Positions 1 through 8,551 of a stretch of 64,000 nucleotides of DNA are shown piece by piece. The position numbers and the translations under genes are program-made. Below the pieces are notes generated by a model that was not told the DNA's origin, did not search any database, and saw nothing but the letters and a program-made list of their open reading frames with translations. The stretch comes from an uncultured Lachnospiraceae bacterium (lineage in GTDB: Bacteria; Bacillota; Clostridia; Lachnospirales; Lachnospiraceae): NCBI GenBank assembly GCA_947053345.1, contig CAMRSM010000006.1, positions 1-64,000 of the forward strand. Reading direction: 5' to 3'. Numbering within the stretch: position 1 is the stretch's first letter; each line of letters begins with the position of its first letter.

Positions 1-178
1 TCTGTCCGCAAGGCTTCCAGAAATTCCTTTCCGGCATCGTCCGGGCATTTGCTGTTTTAAGTTCCGCATCTGCCCTTCCGATACCTACCACGCGGAAAGG
101 GATTTCTGTCCGCAAGGCTTCCAGAAATTCCTTTCCGGCATCGTCCGGGCATTTGCTGTATTAAGTTCCGCATCTGCC
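1..178. repeat. 104-bp-period direct repeat (two copies, second partial)
   Basis: Bases 1-74 recur at 105-178 with one mismatch (TGCTGTTTTAAG versus TGCTGTATTAAG). The segment around TTTTAAGTTCCGC resembles shorter intergenic sequences at about 35579, 45405 and 56333, so this looks like one locus of a dispersed intergenic repeat family. The window starts inside the first copy, so more units could lie to the left. I see no convincing protein in it. Confidence 0.8.
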
Positions 179-850
179 GCAATCCTGCGTGCCGGGCGGC
201 GGGAAATTTTAGTGTGCGGATGAAAAAAACGGGAAATTTTTCTGGTTTCTTTATCCGCGGCACGGTATCCGTTTCCGGACAAGGCCTGACACGCATTGCT
301 TGTTTTTGTAACTGCCATGCAGCTACAGATCACTTCGCAGGACTGCCACATTTTGATGTACCGCATTGCTGCTGTGTACATACCAAAGTAGGGCGCTAAT
401 AAGGCGCAAATTTTACCAAACCTTCTGGTAAAAGGATCGTCGAAGTGGTGAGCTTCGATATTGTAGGGATATTAACCCCTCCTCGCATACGCGATTCTCC
501 ATGCCCTTCATGGTGCAAGTGCCATAAGGCATACACTCCGGAATCTCCTCGTGCACCGCAGTGAAAACCGGGAACAGGGGTTTCATCCCCCTTCACCCGG
601 ATACCAAACACTCGCTTTCATGGCCTTGCAGGTATAGATTACCAAATACGGTTTTCTTTATCACGGAAAAAAAAGTGCGAACTTCAAAACAGCTTAGCGC
701 TATCCAAAAAGGATACGGAAAATTTCCTGCCTTATTTTGTTCTCTTAATAATTTTAGGATTTTTTATTGATTTTCTGCCAGAAATCCAATTTAATAGTAG
801 ATAGCAAACTATCTTCGGGAGAGTACCCGCCAGACAGTGGGAGATTTTAA
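179..850. other. Intergenic stretch without a recognisable gene
   Basis: No reading frame here has a recognisable product or good ribosome binding site. Two small hairpins are visible: TTTTACCA/TGGTAAAA around 411-433 and TCGAAG/CTTCGA around 439-457. The part from about 770 to 855 lies just upstream of the toxin-remnant terminator, where an antitoxin RNA would be expected, but I cannot see the tandem repeats typical of such RNAs. Confidence 0.5.
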
Positions 851-855
851 ACTTA

Positions 856-879
856 AAGGGAGCAGGCTGCTGCTCCCTT
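856..879 (+). terminator. Hairpin before the toxin remnant (candidate ToxI terminator)
   Basis: Arms AAGGGAGCA (856-864) and TGCTCCCTT (871-879) pair perfectly around a 6-nt loop. It lies 22 bases before the ATG of the ToxN-like remnant. In type III toxin-antitoxin loci a leaky terminator sits between the antitoxin RNA and the toxin gene, and this hairpin is in that position. The role is inferred from the neighbouring gene. Confidence 0.5.
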
Positions 880-901
880 ACATGATCTTGAAAGGAATAT
901 C

Positions 902-1167
902 ATGGACGAATTAAAATTATACCGTGTATCCGACCTATCGTCCCAATCGTCCGGATTGTAATTGAAAATACAGACGGCAGGCAAGAATTAAAAGGAACCT
1001 TGCGGATCAGCTATATGATACCCGTTTCGGAATCAGAATTGAAACTTTATAATTTTGAAGGCGAAAAAGACAGCGCTTATAAAGACCTGATACAAAATAA
1101 ACTTATATTTATCCGCCGAAACCAGAATAAAATAATCTCAAATGCACAGTTGCTTTACAAGCAAAAA
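902..1167 (+). pseudogene. Type III toxin-antitoxin ToxN/AbiQ-like toxin remnant
   Basis: An ATG at 902 follows a GAAAGGA ribosome binding site and opens MDELKLYRVSD, a start typical of ToxN-like toxins. This frame stops at 960. The next frame (from about 931) continues with VIENTDGRQELKG and, after 1000, a stretch containing RISYMIPVSESEL, YKDLIQNKLIFIRR and NKIISNAQLLYKQK, which resembles the C-terminal part of that family. Most of the middle is missing and the frames do not join, so it is an internally deleted pseudogene of about 80 residues instead of about 160-170. Its end runs straight into the 3' end of the opposing WYL gene. Family assignment is from memory of the fold's conserved words, hence moderate confidence. 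Confidence 0.55.
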
Positions 1168-2151
1168 TCATGGCTTAACCTCTTCTTCCCCATGATACAT
1201 CCCCACCGCAAATCCACTCTGATGAAACTGCCCCATCAACCGTTCCTTCACCAGTCCTACAAAACGTTCCGGCTCCACCACCCGCAAAAAAGGTCCGAAG
1301 GAAAGCACACGGATCAAAAGCTCCGTCTCATCCGCCCTGTCATAATTTACCTTAACGCGGTAGTGTTTCCCGTCCACCCGCTCCGCTTCCTTTTCGAAAT
1401 GCGCAAAATGCAGGAGGGCACGCTCCAAGGCATTGCGCCCGTCATACAGTTCAAAAACAAGGCATTCCTTTCCGGAGCGGAATCTCCCGTTATCTGCTCT
1501 TTCCCCGCATTTCTCTGCCCATTCCGCTATCTTCCCCTCCGCCTTGTAATGTTTTACGGACAGGATTTTCGCGAGGTTGACCACGCGCCCATAGCGGCAG
1601 CCGGAGGTGATCAGCCGGAATTTGTCATCCTTTTCGGAATATTCCAGGTATTCCGGCATCACATTCATATGTACGCGCACTCCCTGCCGGTTTTCCACGT
1701 CAATGCTAAGCGGCAGGCGCTCTTTTACCGCGTCAAGGATCAGCCGGAAGCGTCTTATATACTCTTCCTCCCCGTAAGGGTCGCCGTCCGCGTACTGATC
1801 AAATACGCGGATATCTTCCGGCGTAAACAGCGGCGCAACATCATTAAGCCCCGAAAACCCAAATTCAAAAAGCTGTATTCTTGGATCGAGCGAAATCGCT
1901 TTCAGCCAGCGCTTCTGGGGCAGGGTAAGCGGTATATCCGGCGCGTGTTCTAATGCCGTGCTGCCGTCCGGGCGCAGGATGGGCCAGCGCCCGGTAAAAA
2001 GTGCCGGTTCAATCGTGAGAATGCTCTCGGAAAAAGCCTGTTCCTCCACAATTTTCTGTATTTCCTTTTTGGTGACCGGATGCTTTGTCGCCTCCTCCAA
2101 TATTTTTGCTACCGCGCTGTAATAAGCGCCGTACAACTCACTGAAAATCAT
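1168..2151 (-). CDS. WYL-domain transcriptional regulator (second of a pair)
   Basis: A 327-residue cytoplasmic protein with the features of WYL-domain regulators, which sense ligands or nucleic acid and control transcription. The start chosen is the ATG at 2151, opening MIFSELYGAYY, because GGGAGG lies 6 bases upstream and this is the usual N-terminus of the family. An upstream ATG at 2175 overlaps the stop of the preceding gene by 4 bases and is the alternative. The middle carries the SIDVENRQGVRVHMNVMPEY and RLITSGCRYGRVVNLAKI segments typical of the WYL fold. It is translationally coupled to the WYL gene upstream and ends against the toxin remnant. Its target is unknown. Confidence 0.75.
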   Translation of the reverse strand: MIFSELYGAYYSAVAKILEEATKHPVTKKEIQKIVEEQAFSESILTIEPALFTGRWPILRPDGSTALEHAPDIPLTLPQKRWLKAISLDPRIQLFEFGFSGLNDVAPLFTPEDIRVFDQYADGDPYGEEEYIRRFRLILDAVKERLPLSIDVENRQGVRVHMNVMPEYLEYSEKDDKFRLITSGCRYGRVVNLAKILSVKHYKAEGKIAEWAEKCGERADNGRFRSGKECLVFELYDGRNALERALLHFAHFEKEAERVDGKHYRVKVNYDRADETELLIRVLSFGPFLRVVEPERFVGLVKERLMGQFHQSGFAVGMYHGEEEVKP

Positions 2152-2171
2152 AAGCTGCCTCCCTGCTACGT

Positions 2172-3425
2172 TCATATTTCCTGCTTTTCCTGCGGCTCTT
2201 CCACGATCCCGTATATCCGGTACATCGCCGCAAGGTCTCCCAGAAAACGGCGCTCCAGGGCTTCATTTGAAAAATGGATGGATGTGATCCGGCAGATAAA
2301 CGTGCGGATCCAGGGAACCAACTCACTGGAATCATATACCTCCGCCGTAAACCGGCTCGTGTGCGCGTCAATCCTTTCCACCTGCCCGCAGCGCTTTTCC
2401 CGCAAAAGCCGCATATAAATATGCTCCTCCCAATCCTCATGGCGGACGGTAAACTCCACCCGCTCCAAGCGCCTGCCGCCGCCCTGCGCGCTGACCCCCC
2501 ACATGCTTTGCTGCATCCGGTCAAGTTCTGCCCGCAGGCTGTCAAACTCCGCACAGACTTCCCCCGCCATGACGGAGAGGATACGGTCGAGCCGGAAGCT
2601 CCATATGTGCCGTTTGTCCGGGACATATGCCATCAGGTATTGCCGTCCGTTCTGCACGCTGATAAAAATGCGCAGCGGGACAACCTGCTGTTTCCTGTCC
2701 TTCCCCGCCTCCCGTCCCGCCGTCCCAAGCACCACCGCCCGTTTTTGCTGCATTGCTTCAAAAATCTCGTACAGAATACCGCTGTCAAGCGCCTGCGTAA
2801 TGTAGTGATGCTTGAAAGCAAAATACTCTTTGCCCCGCGGAAACCGATCCAGCAAAAAAGAACCAATCACGCCGCAGGGTGCTGTCTCGGAAAAAAAATG
2901 CAATGCGTCCGCGCAGGAAGGCACTTCCCCTTCCGCGCGGCAGTAAAGCAGTGTCTTTCCCTGCTTTTTCGTGCAGACCAGCCCTTCCCTTATGTATTCC
3001 TGCAGCTTTTTCCGGACGGTCGATGCGTCAAATGTTTTAGCCGAATCAAAATCTGAAAGGAAAGCATCCAGCTTTTCCATGATCTCATTTAAAGAATACA
3101 GTGCATGGGAAGCGTCCAAAATATCAAACAGCAAAAAATGGAGCGTAATATCCCCGTCCGTAAAACTTTTTGCCTTCCACGCCTTATAAAGCGGGTTATG
3201 GTGCGTTAAGCGGCTGTCGATCGCGAGAAATACGTTTTTTCCCTCTGTGGTCTGACGAAACCCCATATAATCGCCGAGCCAGCTCTCCACGCGCCGCCGC
3301 TCATCATCGTAGGATCGTGCGCTTTTATGGTCGTATTCCTCCCGCCGCTTAAACCCGCAGACATAAAACTCACGCATATAGTCACGGATGCGCTCGAAAT
3401 TTTTGATCAATTCACTGTAGGACAT
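2172..3425 (-). CDS. WYL-domain transcriptional regulator (first of a pair)
   Basis: A 417-residue regulator. The N-terminal 200 residues hold a predicted helix-turn-helix region (around TFDASTVRKKLQEYIREGLV). The middle holds the WYL-type domain with RKQQVVPLRIFISVQNGRQY, and a C-terminal WCX-like extension follows (FTVRHEDWEEHIYMRLLREK). The ATG at 3425 is preceded by AAGGAGGG, and a good promoter ends just upstream at 3465, which excludes the in-frame ATG at 3542. The stop overlaps the next WYL gene (ATGA), so the two are probably co-translated and may work together. Pairs of this kind are common in Lachnospiraceae; their regulon here is not known. Confidence 0.75.
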   Translation of the reverse strand: MSYSELIKNFERIRDYMREFYVCGFKRREEYDHKSARSYDDERRRVESWLGDYMGFRQTTEGKNVFLAIDSRLTHHNPLYKAWKAKSFTDGDITLHFLLFDILDASHALYSLNEIMEKLDAFLSDFDSAKTFDASTVRKKLQEYIREGLVCTKKQGKTLLYCRAEGEVPSCADALHFFSETAPCGVIGSFLLDRFPRGKEYFAFKHHYITQALDSGILYEIFEAMQQKRAVVLGTAGREAGKDRKQQVVPLRIFISVQNGRQYLMAYVPDKRHIWSFRLDRILSVMAGEVCAEFDSLRAELDRMQQSMWGVSAQGGGRRLERVEFTVRHEDWEEHIYMRLLREKRCGQVERIDAHTSRFTAEVYDSSELVPWIRTFICRITSIHFSNEALERRFLGDLAAMYRIYGIVEEPQEKQEI

Positions 3426-3464
3426 GCTCCCTCCTTCTTTCTCGGTAAAACCACTCTTTTTTCT

Positions 3465-3494
3465 ATTATACAACCATTGTTTTACTTCTGACAA
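3465..3494 (-). promoter_or_regulatory. Sigma-A type promoter of the WYL pair
   Basis: On the minus strand a TTGTCA -35 box (3489-3494) and a TATAAT -10 box (3465-3470) are separated by 18 bases. Transcription would start near 3458, 33 bases before the ATG at 3425, which supports that start codon. Confidence 0.7.
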
Positions 3495-3540
3495 GGTTTG
3501 TTTTTTCTGATTTTCCTCCATCTGGTGTTGGTAAAATATC

Positions 3541-4058
3541 ATAAACTCAAAGGGTGTTGTGCACTAGATTTTCCTCCATCCGATACGGGTACGGTGCAGC
3601 CCACAGCCGGCCAGGGAAGCGTTTTGTCAAGTGTTTTTTGAGTTATTGACAGAAACTTTTCAGCGCGCCGGGAAACAGGGCAGGAAAAGGGGCGCAAAAC
3701 GCGCCTGTGGACGGTTAGAAGCCGTTTTCGTTAGTCGGTAGTATAAAACCCTTTCCCTATGGATTTTCGCGTATGCAGCACCTTGAAAATCAAGCCTTTT
3801 CAAGCCCTATTGCGTGACATTCTATTCTGTTCTTTGGGAGAAGGCGGGGACGCTGGGGCAGAGCCACCGCAAACCTACCGACAGCCGCCACAGTAGTGCA
3901 GGCGGTTTTGCTGTTAGAATGAAGTGGACGAAAGTGGGAGCAGGATTGTAAAATGCTGTTCCCCGTTTTCGGCGGCGAAATGGCAACGGCAAAAATCCAG
4001 ACGGTCAATGGTTTCAGAGTAGAGATTTGTCGTTGGTGGATTATTTTAAGTAATTGCC
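3541..4058. other. Non-coding mobile-element debris, left edge of the island
   Basis: No intact gene. The left end carries CAGCCCACAGCCGGCCA (3597-3613), which recurs at 11348-11364 at the other side of the accessory block. The remainder (about 3650-4010) resembles, from memory, non-coding stretches of Tn1549/CTn-type conjugative elements, which fits the relaxase, mobC and recombinase debris nearby. That similarity needs a database search. Confidence 0.45.
3597..3613. repeat. 17-bp direct repeat, left copy
   Basis: CAGCCCACAGCCGGCCA is identical to 11348-11364 and is preceded in both places by GGGTA(C). The pair brackets the AT-richer accessory block. It could be the remains of element ends or a shared internal motif of one element. 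Confidence 0.6.
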
Positions 4059-4421
4059 TTGCTTCTAATATTTTGTTGTTTTTATGCTATATCTCAAGAA
4101 ATGATAGCAAAAAAATGTAAATATTTAAAATTGTTTATTATATGTGCTTTTGTTTTTGTTCTAGTCAGTACTTTATATCGTTTCGTTTTTGCCATGACTG
4201 CTTATATTTCAGGGAAACTTTATAATTTACAAGTATTGAAAGCAAAGCTAATTTCTGAACAACTGTTTTTTGCTTTTATTGCTGTCGCATCATTAGCTGC
4301 CGTCGCCATTACCGGTTTGTCTGTATATTTGTTTTTTGTAACCATTACCGGAAAAATAATGTTTCTGGTTTATTCCATCCGCTACAGTCATAATGAATTA
4401 TCAGATAATAAAAAAGAATAA
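4059..4421 (+). CDS. Small AT-rich membrane protein, unknown function
   Basis: A possible 120-residue protein with two or three hydrophobic helices, at about residues 25-45 (LFIICAFVFVLVSTLYRFVF), 68-92 and 94-108, and a charged C-terminus ending SDNKKE. It would be an integral membrane protein. The composition is clearly more AT-rich than neighbouring chromosome genes, which fits horizontal origin in a mobile-element remnant. There is no good ribosome binding site at the first ATG; a later ATG (residue 15, MIAKKCKYLK) is an alternative. I do not recognise a family. It may be the tail of a larger, lost gene. Confidence 0.4.
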   Translation: MLLIFCCFYAISQEMIAKKCKYLKLFIICAFVFVLVSTLYRFVFAMTAYISGKLYNLQVLKAKLISEQLFFAFIAVASLAAVAITGLSVYLFFVTITGKIMFLVYSIRYSHNELSDNKKE

Positions 4422-4518
4422 TGCTATTTATTATGATACCTTTTCCGATTTATCGGTCTAATAAAAGTCCAAAAAAGGGCGACGGTGACAGGTGTTGATA
4501 ATCCCGCCGCTTTGTCTG

Positions 4519-4818
4519 TTATCGTTCCTTATCCTGCGCCCTGCTCGGTTGCTGTTCCTGCCGTAAAATACTGTAAACGCTCTTTCGGATTTTCTCGGCT
4601 TCTTTCACTTCCTCTTTCAATGTAAGATACCGCTGATGGAGTGTTTTCCTCTCAGTGTTAGCTTGGCATACCCCGCTTTCCATGCCTTTGTCGAGATTGT
4701 GGTCTTGCCGTTCATCACGCCTTTGAGATAATATTTCGCCGCCGTATCCATAATACTGTTGGATTGCAGGAGATTCAGCATTTTCGCCGTAAGCGTCTTA
4801 TAGTTATACAGTGATTGG
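4519..4818 (-). pseudogene. C-terminal fragment of a conjugative-element relaxase
   Basis: The minus strand encodes YKTLTAKMLNLLQSNSI, then AAKYYLKGVMNGKTTISTKA and WKAGYAK. After a frameshift it continues with TERKTLHQRYLTLKEEVKEA, EKIRKSVYSILRQEQ and a stop at 4519-4521. These are the words seen at the C-terminus of relaxase/mobilisation nucleases of Tn1549/CTn-type elements (from memory of the family). The catalytic N-terminal part is absent. The frameshift falls between AGYAK and TERKT, near 4655. The fragment points away from the mobC remnant, whereas in intact elements mobC precedes the relaxase on the same strand, so the module has been rearranged as well as truncated. Confidence 0.65.
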
Positions 4819-4892
4819 AAATATCCCGATTTGCGGTGCGATGCTGAAAATCAAAATTGGCTGATTTTATTTGCGATGGGAGGCAAAAAACA

Positions 4893-5214
4893 ATGAGCAA
4901 ACGAATCGAAGAACTGAAAATCCGTATTTTGTCGGAGGACAAGAAGCGGATAAAACTCAAAATGGAAGATGCCGGCATTCTAAAAATGAGCGCCTATGTC
5001 TGCAAGATGGCACTGGATGGAATCTGCATCAGGCTGAACCTGAAGGATATACATCAGCTTACAATTATACTCCGACAATCTGAACCAGTACGCTAAACGG
5101 GCGAACGAAACCAGGCGCATCTATGCGGCGGACATTGAGGATTTGCAGAACCGCCTGGACGATATTAGGGAATTATCCAGACAATCTCTTCCCCAGCTTG
5201 CCGCTATTCGATAA
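4893..5214 (+). pseudogene. mobC: mobC-like relaxosome protein, frameshifted
   Basis: MobC proteins help the relaxase nick the transfer origin of mobile elements. An ATG at 4893 follows GGGAGG and encodes MSKRIEELKIRILSEDKKR, then GILKMSAYVCKMALDG, matching the ribbon-helix-helix N-terminus of the family. The frame ends at 5096. The +1 frame continues without loss with SDNLNQYAKRANETRRIYAA and DIEDLQNRLDDIRELSRQ, stopping at 5214. So this is a full-length gene of about 105 residues broken by one frameshift at about 5075. Losing one copy of a duplicated CCGACAAT would explain the shift exactly, since LRQSDNLNQ would need CTCCGACAATCCGACAATCT. Confidence 0.7.
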
Positions 5215-5383
5215 CAGACAAGAGTACAGACCAGCCCCGATTTTTTCTTTTTTGGCAAGGCTGTGTCCGCCGCTTCTCCGGCTTTCCAATGGGCACAAGC
5301 CCCGCCTGTTCCTGCGGAACAGAAACAACAACGTTCATGAAACGAACGCGTAGCCAGCCCCGGCCACGGGGCTGTTCAAAGGG

Positions 5384-5446
5384 TTTGGGACGCTGTCCCA
5401 ACAAGCAGAAACTGCGATTTCCGGCGTTGCCGGAAATCGCAGTTTC
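5384..5446. repeat. Two adjacent stem-loops downstream of res
   Basis: The first is TTGGGAC/GTCCCAA at about 5384-5400. The second is a perfect 18-bp stem GAAACTGCGATTTCCGGC (5408-5425) with its complement at 5429-5446 and a 3-base loop. Neither is followed by a clear T-run on either strand. They lie between the mobC remnant and the 3' end of res, and may be a processed 3' end or part of the mobile-element debris. Confidence 0.7.
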
Positions 5447-5491
5447 GAGTATTTGTGGGAACAAAGATATGCTTGCAAGGTAGAGGAACTG

Positions 5492-8400
5492 TTAGCGCAT
5501 GACCTTCTCCAGTAACGATTTATAGCTGTCCACCACATCATATACCACATTGTCGCCTGAAATAGCTTTGAAATGTTCCCTCGCACAGTGGATTTTAGAT
5601 TGCTCCATCAATCTTAACTGCATGGAACTCATAGAACCTTTCGTTTCTGCCACAAAATAAATATGCTTAACGGTTCCCTCGTAAAAAGCGACAGCCCAGT
5701 CTGGATTATAATGACCGACTGGTGTTGCGACATAAAAGCCATCCGGCAACTTAACATAGACCGCCACATTTGTATTTGTATCAAGATCAGCAGCAAAATC
5801 CCGCTCCCCGGTGGAGTCATAAACGATATGGTCATATAGATGTTTTTTCGCTTTCATCGCATTTACACCAAGCCTGCCCTTGATCGTCGGGTCAGTAAAG
5901 ACATCTGTGCCGTAATGGTCATCCAGAACATCGTAGGTAATATGCTCAATCACTGCTGTGGCTTTTTCATCGTTGATCAAACCGGCCGCCTTCACGATGA
6001 ACTCTTCCGGGTTATCCCTGAATTGGTTGAATACGGATGGCTGAATGCCTTTCAAAATCGCTACAAGGGCTTTGCGGGTCAACCCTGTTTCATCTACTAA
6101 CTTTCCAATCAGGTCATACTTCACATTGGAATTTGCCGTCATGGTCACGCCATAGCTGCCGGACTCTTCCTTCACAAAGGATGCGCCGGAAAGCAGTTCT
6201 TCTTTGGATTTGATCGTATCCATGATGCCGGTTTCCACCTGGAAGTGAATTTTGGAAACACGCAGTTTGCTGTTTAGGGAGATGATGGCTTTTTGGATCA
6301 GTTCCTCGGTGTCAAAGTCTACCACATAGACGGATTTGGCATTGATTCTTGACCACAGTGCCTTGAATTCCGGCATGGCCAGCTTGTCCTCATCCACTTG
6401 CAGTTCCACATTGTTGCTGCGGGCATTCTCTGGCTGCATACTGCGGGCATCATAAATAGAATCTATAATATCAAGCATAGAAGCAACGGAATCGGCGACT
6501 TCTTCCGCAACCTTGATTTCTCCGTTTGCCTTATCCTCATAATATTTATCGGTCAGTGCGCCTTTACGGTCGATATAACCATTGACGATCATGTCATAGT
6601 GGATGGCGGAGGCTGTATTCTGGTCGATGACCTGTTCATTCCCCTGCTCATCTTTGATAACCTTGCCAACAAACAATTCGACTGTGACAGCACGAGGACG
6701 GTCAGCGACAGCTTCGGCCATTTCTGTTTGCAGGCCTTTGGCAAAAGAGTCATAGCTCTCACTGGCAATGACGGTGAGGATATTGATGTTATGCACATCG
6801 TTGCCAAGGACGTTGGTATCCATTCGCTCGCCGTTCTGGTTGACGCATAGGCGCAGGCCACGCCCGACTTCCTGACGCTTGCGGAGCACGCTTTCGCTCT
6901 GCTTCAAAGTGCAGATCTGGAACACATTCGGGTTGTCCCAGCCTTCCCGCAGGGCGGAATGGGAAAAGATAAATCGCACAGGAGAACGAGCCGGGTCACG
7001 ATCCAGCAGTAACTCCTTGTTCTTCATAATCAGCTCATAGGCGCTTACATCATCAGAGGTTGTTTCCTTGCGGCCTACCTTGGAGTTTATCATTTTACCC
7101 TTGCCGTCCACAGAGAAGTATCCGGCGTGCGTCCTTGCCGCAGAGATAGACTGCAAATATTTGATATATTCATCTTCGCCAATGGAAAGCTGCATACTGC
7201 TTAGAATATCTTCATATTCTTCCTCGAACATAGCGGCATATTTTCCGTTGACCGGTTGGCCTGCCGCGTCATATTCGCGGTAATTTGCCACTTCATCAAT
7301 AAAGAACAGAGAGAGAACCTTGATGCCCTTGTAAAACAGCTGACGCTCCCGCTGGATATGGGAGAGAATTGTTTCCCGTATTTGAATGCGGCGCAGCTGA
7401 TCCTCATCCACCGCACCAATCACATCTCCGGCAAAAATCTTGATACCATTCAAAAACTCCACGGAGTCATCGCGCCCGTCAATTTGTTTGACCACAAAAC
7501 CATTTCGGTATTCCTCCAGGCCGCCGGAATAATCGTAAAGGTTATCACCAATCTTGACAATTCGGCTCTTTTTCTTCGGTGCACCGTTTGCCATCTTTAC
7601 CTCGAACTGCAAGGTGGCAGTTGGGTCGCTTTTAGAAAGATTGATGCTCTCCAGATAGATAAAGCTGTCCGTGGCTGTACTGCCCGATTCGGTGATACCT
7701 TTCACAGCAATTTTTTTGACCAGTCGTCGGTTGTAAGCCTCCATAGCGTCCAGCCGGAAGACCATATTGTAGACGCTGTCACTTTTATGGGTAGCAGAAT
7801 AGCGCAGGGTTAGTAATGGATGAAACTCCTTCAACCGTTCTTTCGTCTGCTTGCCCTCCACTGACTGTGGCTCGTCGATAATTAAAATCGGGTTGGTTTT
7901 CGCTATAATGTCGATGGGACGACGGGAGCGAAACTCATCCAGTTTCATGTAAATCCTGCGGGCATCCTTGCCTTTCGCGTTGAATGCCTGAGAATTGATA
8001 ATCATAACATTGACAGAGCTGTCCGATGCAAAACGGTCAATTTCCGTCAACTGGGCAGAATTATAGATAAAGAAGCGTATCTTTTTCCCGTATTCCTCAG
8101 CAAAATGTTCCTGAGTCATTTCAAATGATTTATACACGCCCTCCCGGATTGCCACACTGGGAACGACCACAATGAACTTGCTCCAGCCGTAGTGTTTGTT
8201 CAGCTCAAACATGGTCTTGATATAGGTGTAAGTTTTGCCAACGCCGGTTTCCATCTCAACGGTAAGGTTATAACCATTCTCCCTGCCTTCCAGTTTTTCC
8301 GATGGCTTGATCTGATTGGTACGCTGAACCTTGTTTAACTGCTCCAGAATCTGTCGGTCAGAAAGCTCCGGAACAATTTTCTGGTTGCCGAATCCTGTGA

Positions 8401-8551
8401 AATCTAATTCTTCATTAACCCCAATCTGATAGTTACCGCTGCCCCGATCCATCATATAGGTGGGAGTCAGATAAGGCTGTCCGGCAAAGACATCGACCAC
8501 CGCTTTGGCGGCATCTGCCTGAAACTTTTGGTGCCTGTACTGAATTTTCAT
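5492..8551 (-). CDS. res: Type III restriction enzyme Res subunit (helicase-nuclease)
   Basis: A 1019-residue protein, full length for Res. In type III restriction-modification systems Res works with Mod; it hydrolyses ATP after recognising unmethylated sites and cuts DNA. Walker A is TGVGKT at residues 102-107, Walker B is DEPQ at 226-229, a SAT-like motif is RYSATH, and motif VI includes RQEVGRGLRL. The C-terminal nuclease shows PD at about 950-951 and ETK at 969-971, the PD-(D/E)XK pattern. The start overlaps the stop of the DUF1016 gene (ATGA). All key motifs look intact, but no complete mod gene is in the window; only its last codons survive upstream at 9625-9765. Res alone is expected to be inactive in restriction unless a Mod is supplied elsewhere. 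Confidence 0.93.
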   Translation of the reverse strand: MKIQYRHQKFQADAAKAVVDVFAGQPYLTPTYMMDRGSGNYQIGVNEELDFTGFGNQKIVPELSDRQILEQLNKVQRTNQIKPSEKLEGRENGYNLTVEMETGVGKTYTYIKTMFELNKHYGWSKFIVVVPSVAIREGVYKSFEMTQEHFAEEYGKKIRFFIYNSAQLTEIDRFASDSSVNVMIINSQAFNAKGKDARRIYMKLDEFRSRRPIDIIAKTNPILIIDEPQSVEGKQTKERLKEFHPLLTLRYSATHKSDSVYNMVFRLDAMEAYNRRLVKKIAVKGITESGSTATDSFIYLESINLSKSDPTATLQFEVKMANGAPKKKSRIVKIGDNLYDYSGGLEEYRNGFVVKQIDGRDDSVEFLNGIKIFAGDVIGAVDEDQLRRIQIRETILSHIQRERQLFYKGIKVLSLFFIDEVANYREYDAAGQPVNGKYAAMFEEEYEDILSSMQLSIGEDEYIKYLQSISAARTHAGYFSVDGKGKMINSKVGRKETTSDDVSAYELIMKNKELLLDRDPARSPVRFIFSHSALREGWDNPNVFQICTLKQSESVLRKRQEVGRGLRLCVNQNGERMDTNVLGNDVHNINILTVIASESYDSFAKGLQTEMAEAVADRPRAVTVELFVGKVIKDEQGNEQVIDQNTASAIHYDMIVNGYIDRKGALTDKYYEDKANGEIKVAEEVADSVASMLDIIDSIYDARSMQPENARSNNVELQVDEDKLAMPEFKALWSRINAKSVYVVDFDTEELIQKAIISLNSKLRVSKIHFQVETGIMDTIKSKEELLSGASFVKEESGSYGVTMTANSNVKYDLIGKLVDETGLTRKALVAILKGIQPSVFNQFRDNPEEFIVKAAGLINDEKATAVIEHITYDVLDDHYGTDVFTDPTIKGRLGVNAMKAKKHLYDHIVYDSTGERDFAADLDTNTNVAVYVKLPDGFYVATPVGHYNPDWAVAFYEGTVKHIYFVAETKGSMSSMQLRLMEQSKIHCAREHFKAISGDNVVYDVVDSYKSLLEKVMR

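Noticed and set aside
1000-1953. Long plus-strand open frame of 317 codons
   Set aside because: Only its first part matches the toxin remnant. From 1168 on it is antisense to the WYL gene, which has the better start, promoter and domain match.
5408-5446. Intrinsic terminator of res
   Set aside because: The 18-bp stem is perfect but no T-run follows on the minus strand, so I list it as a stem-loop only.
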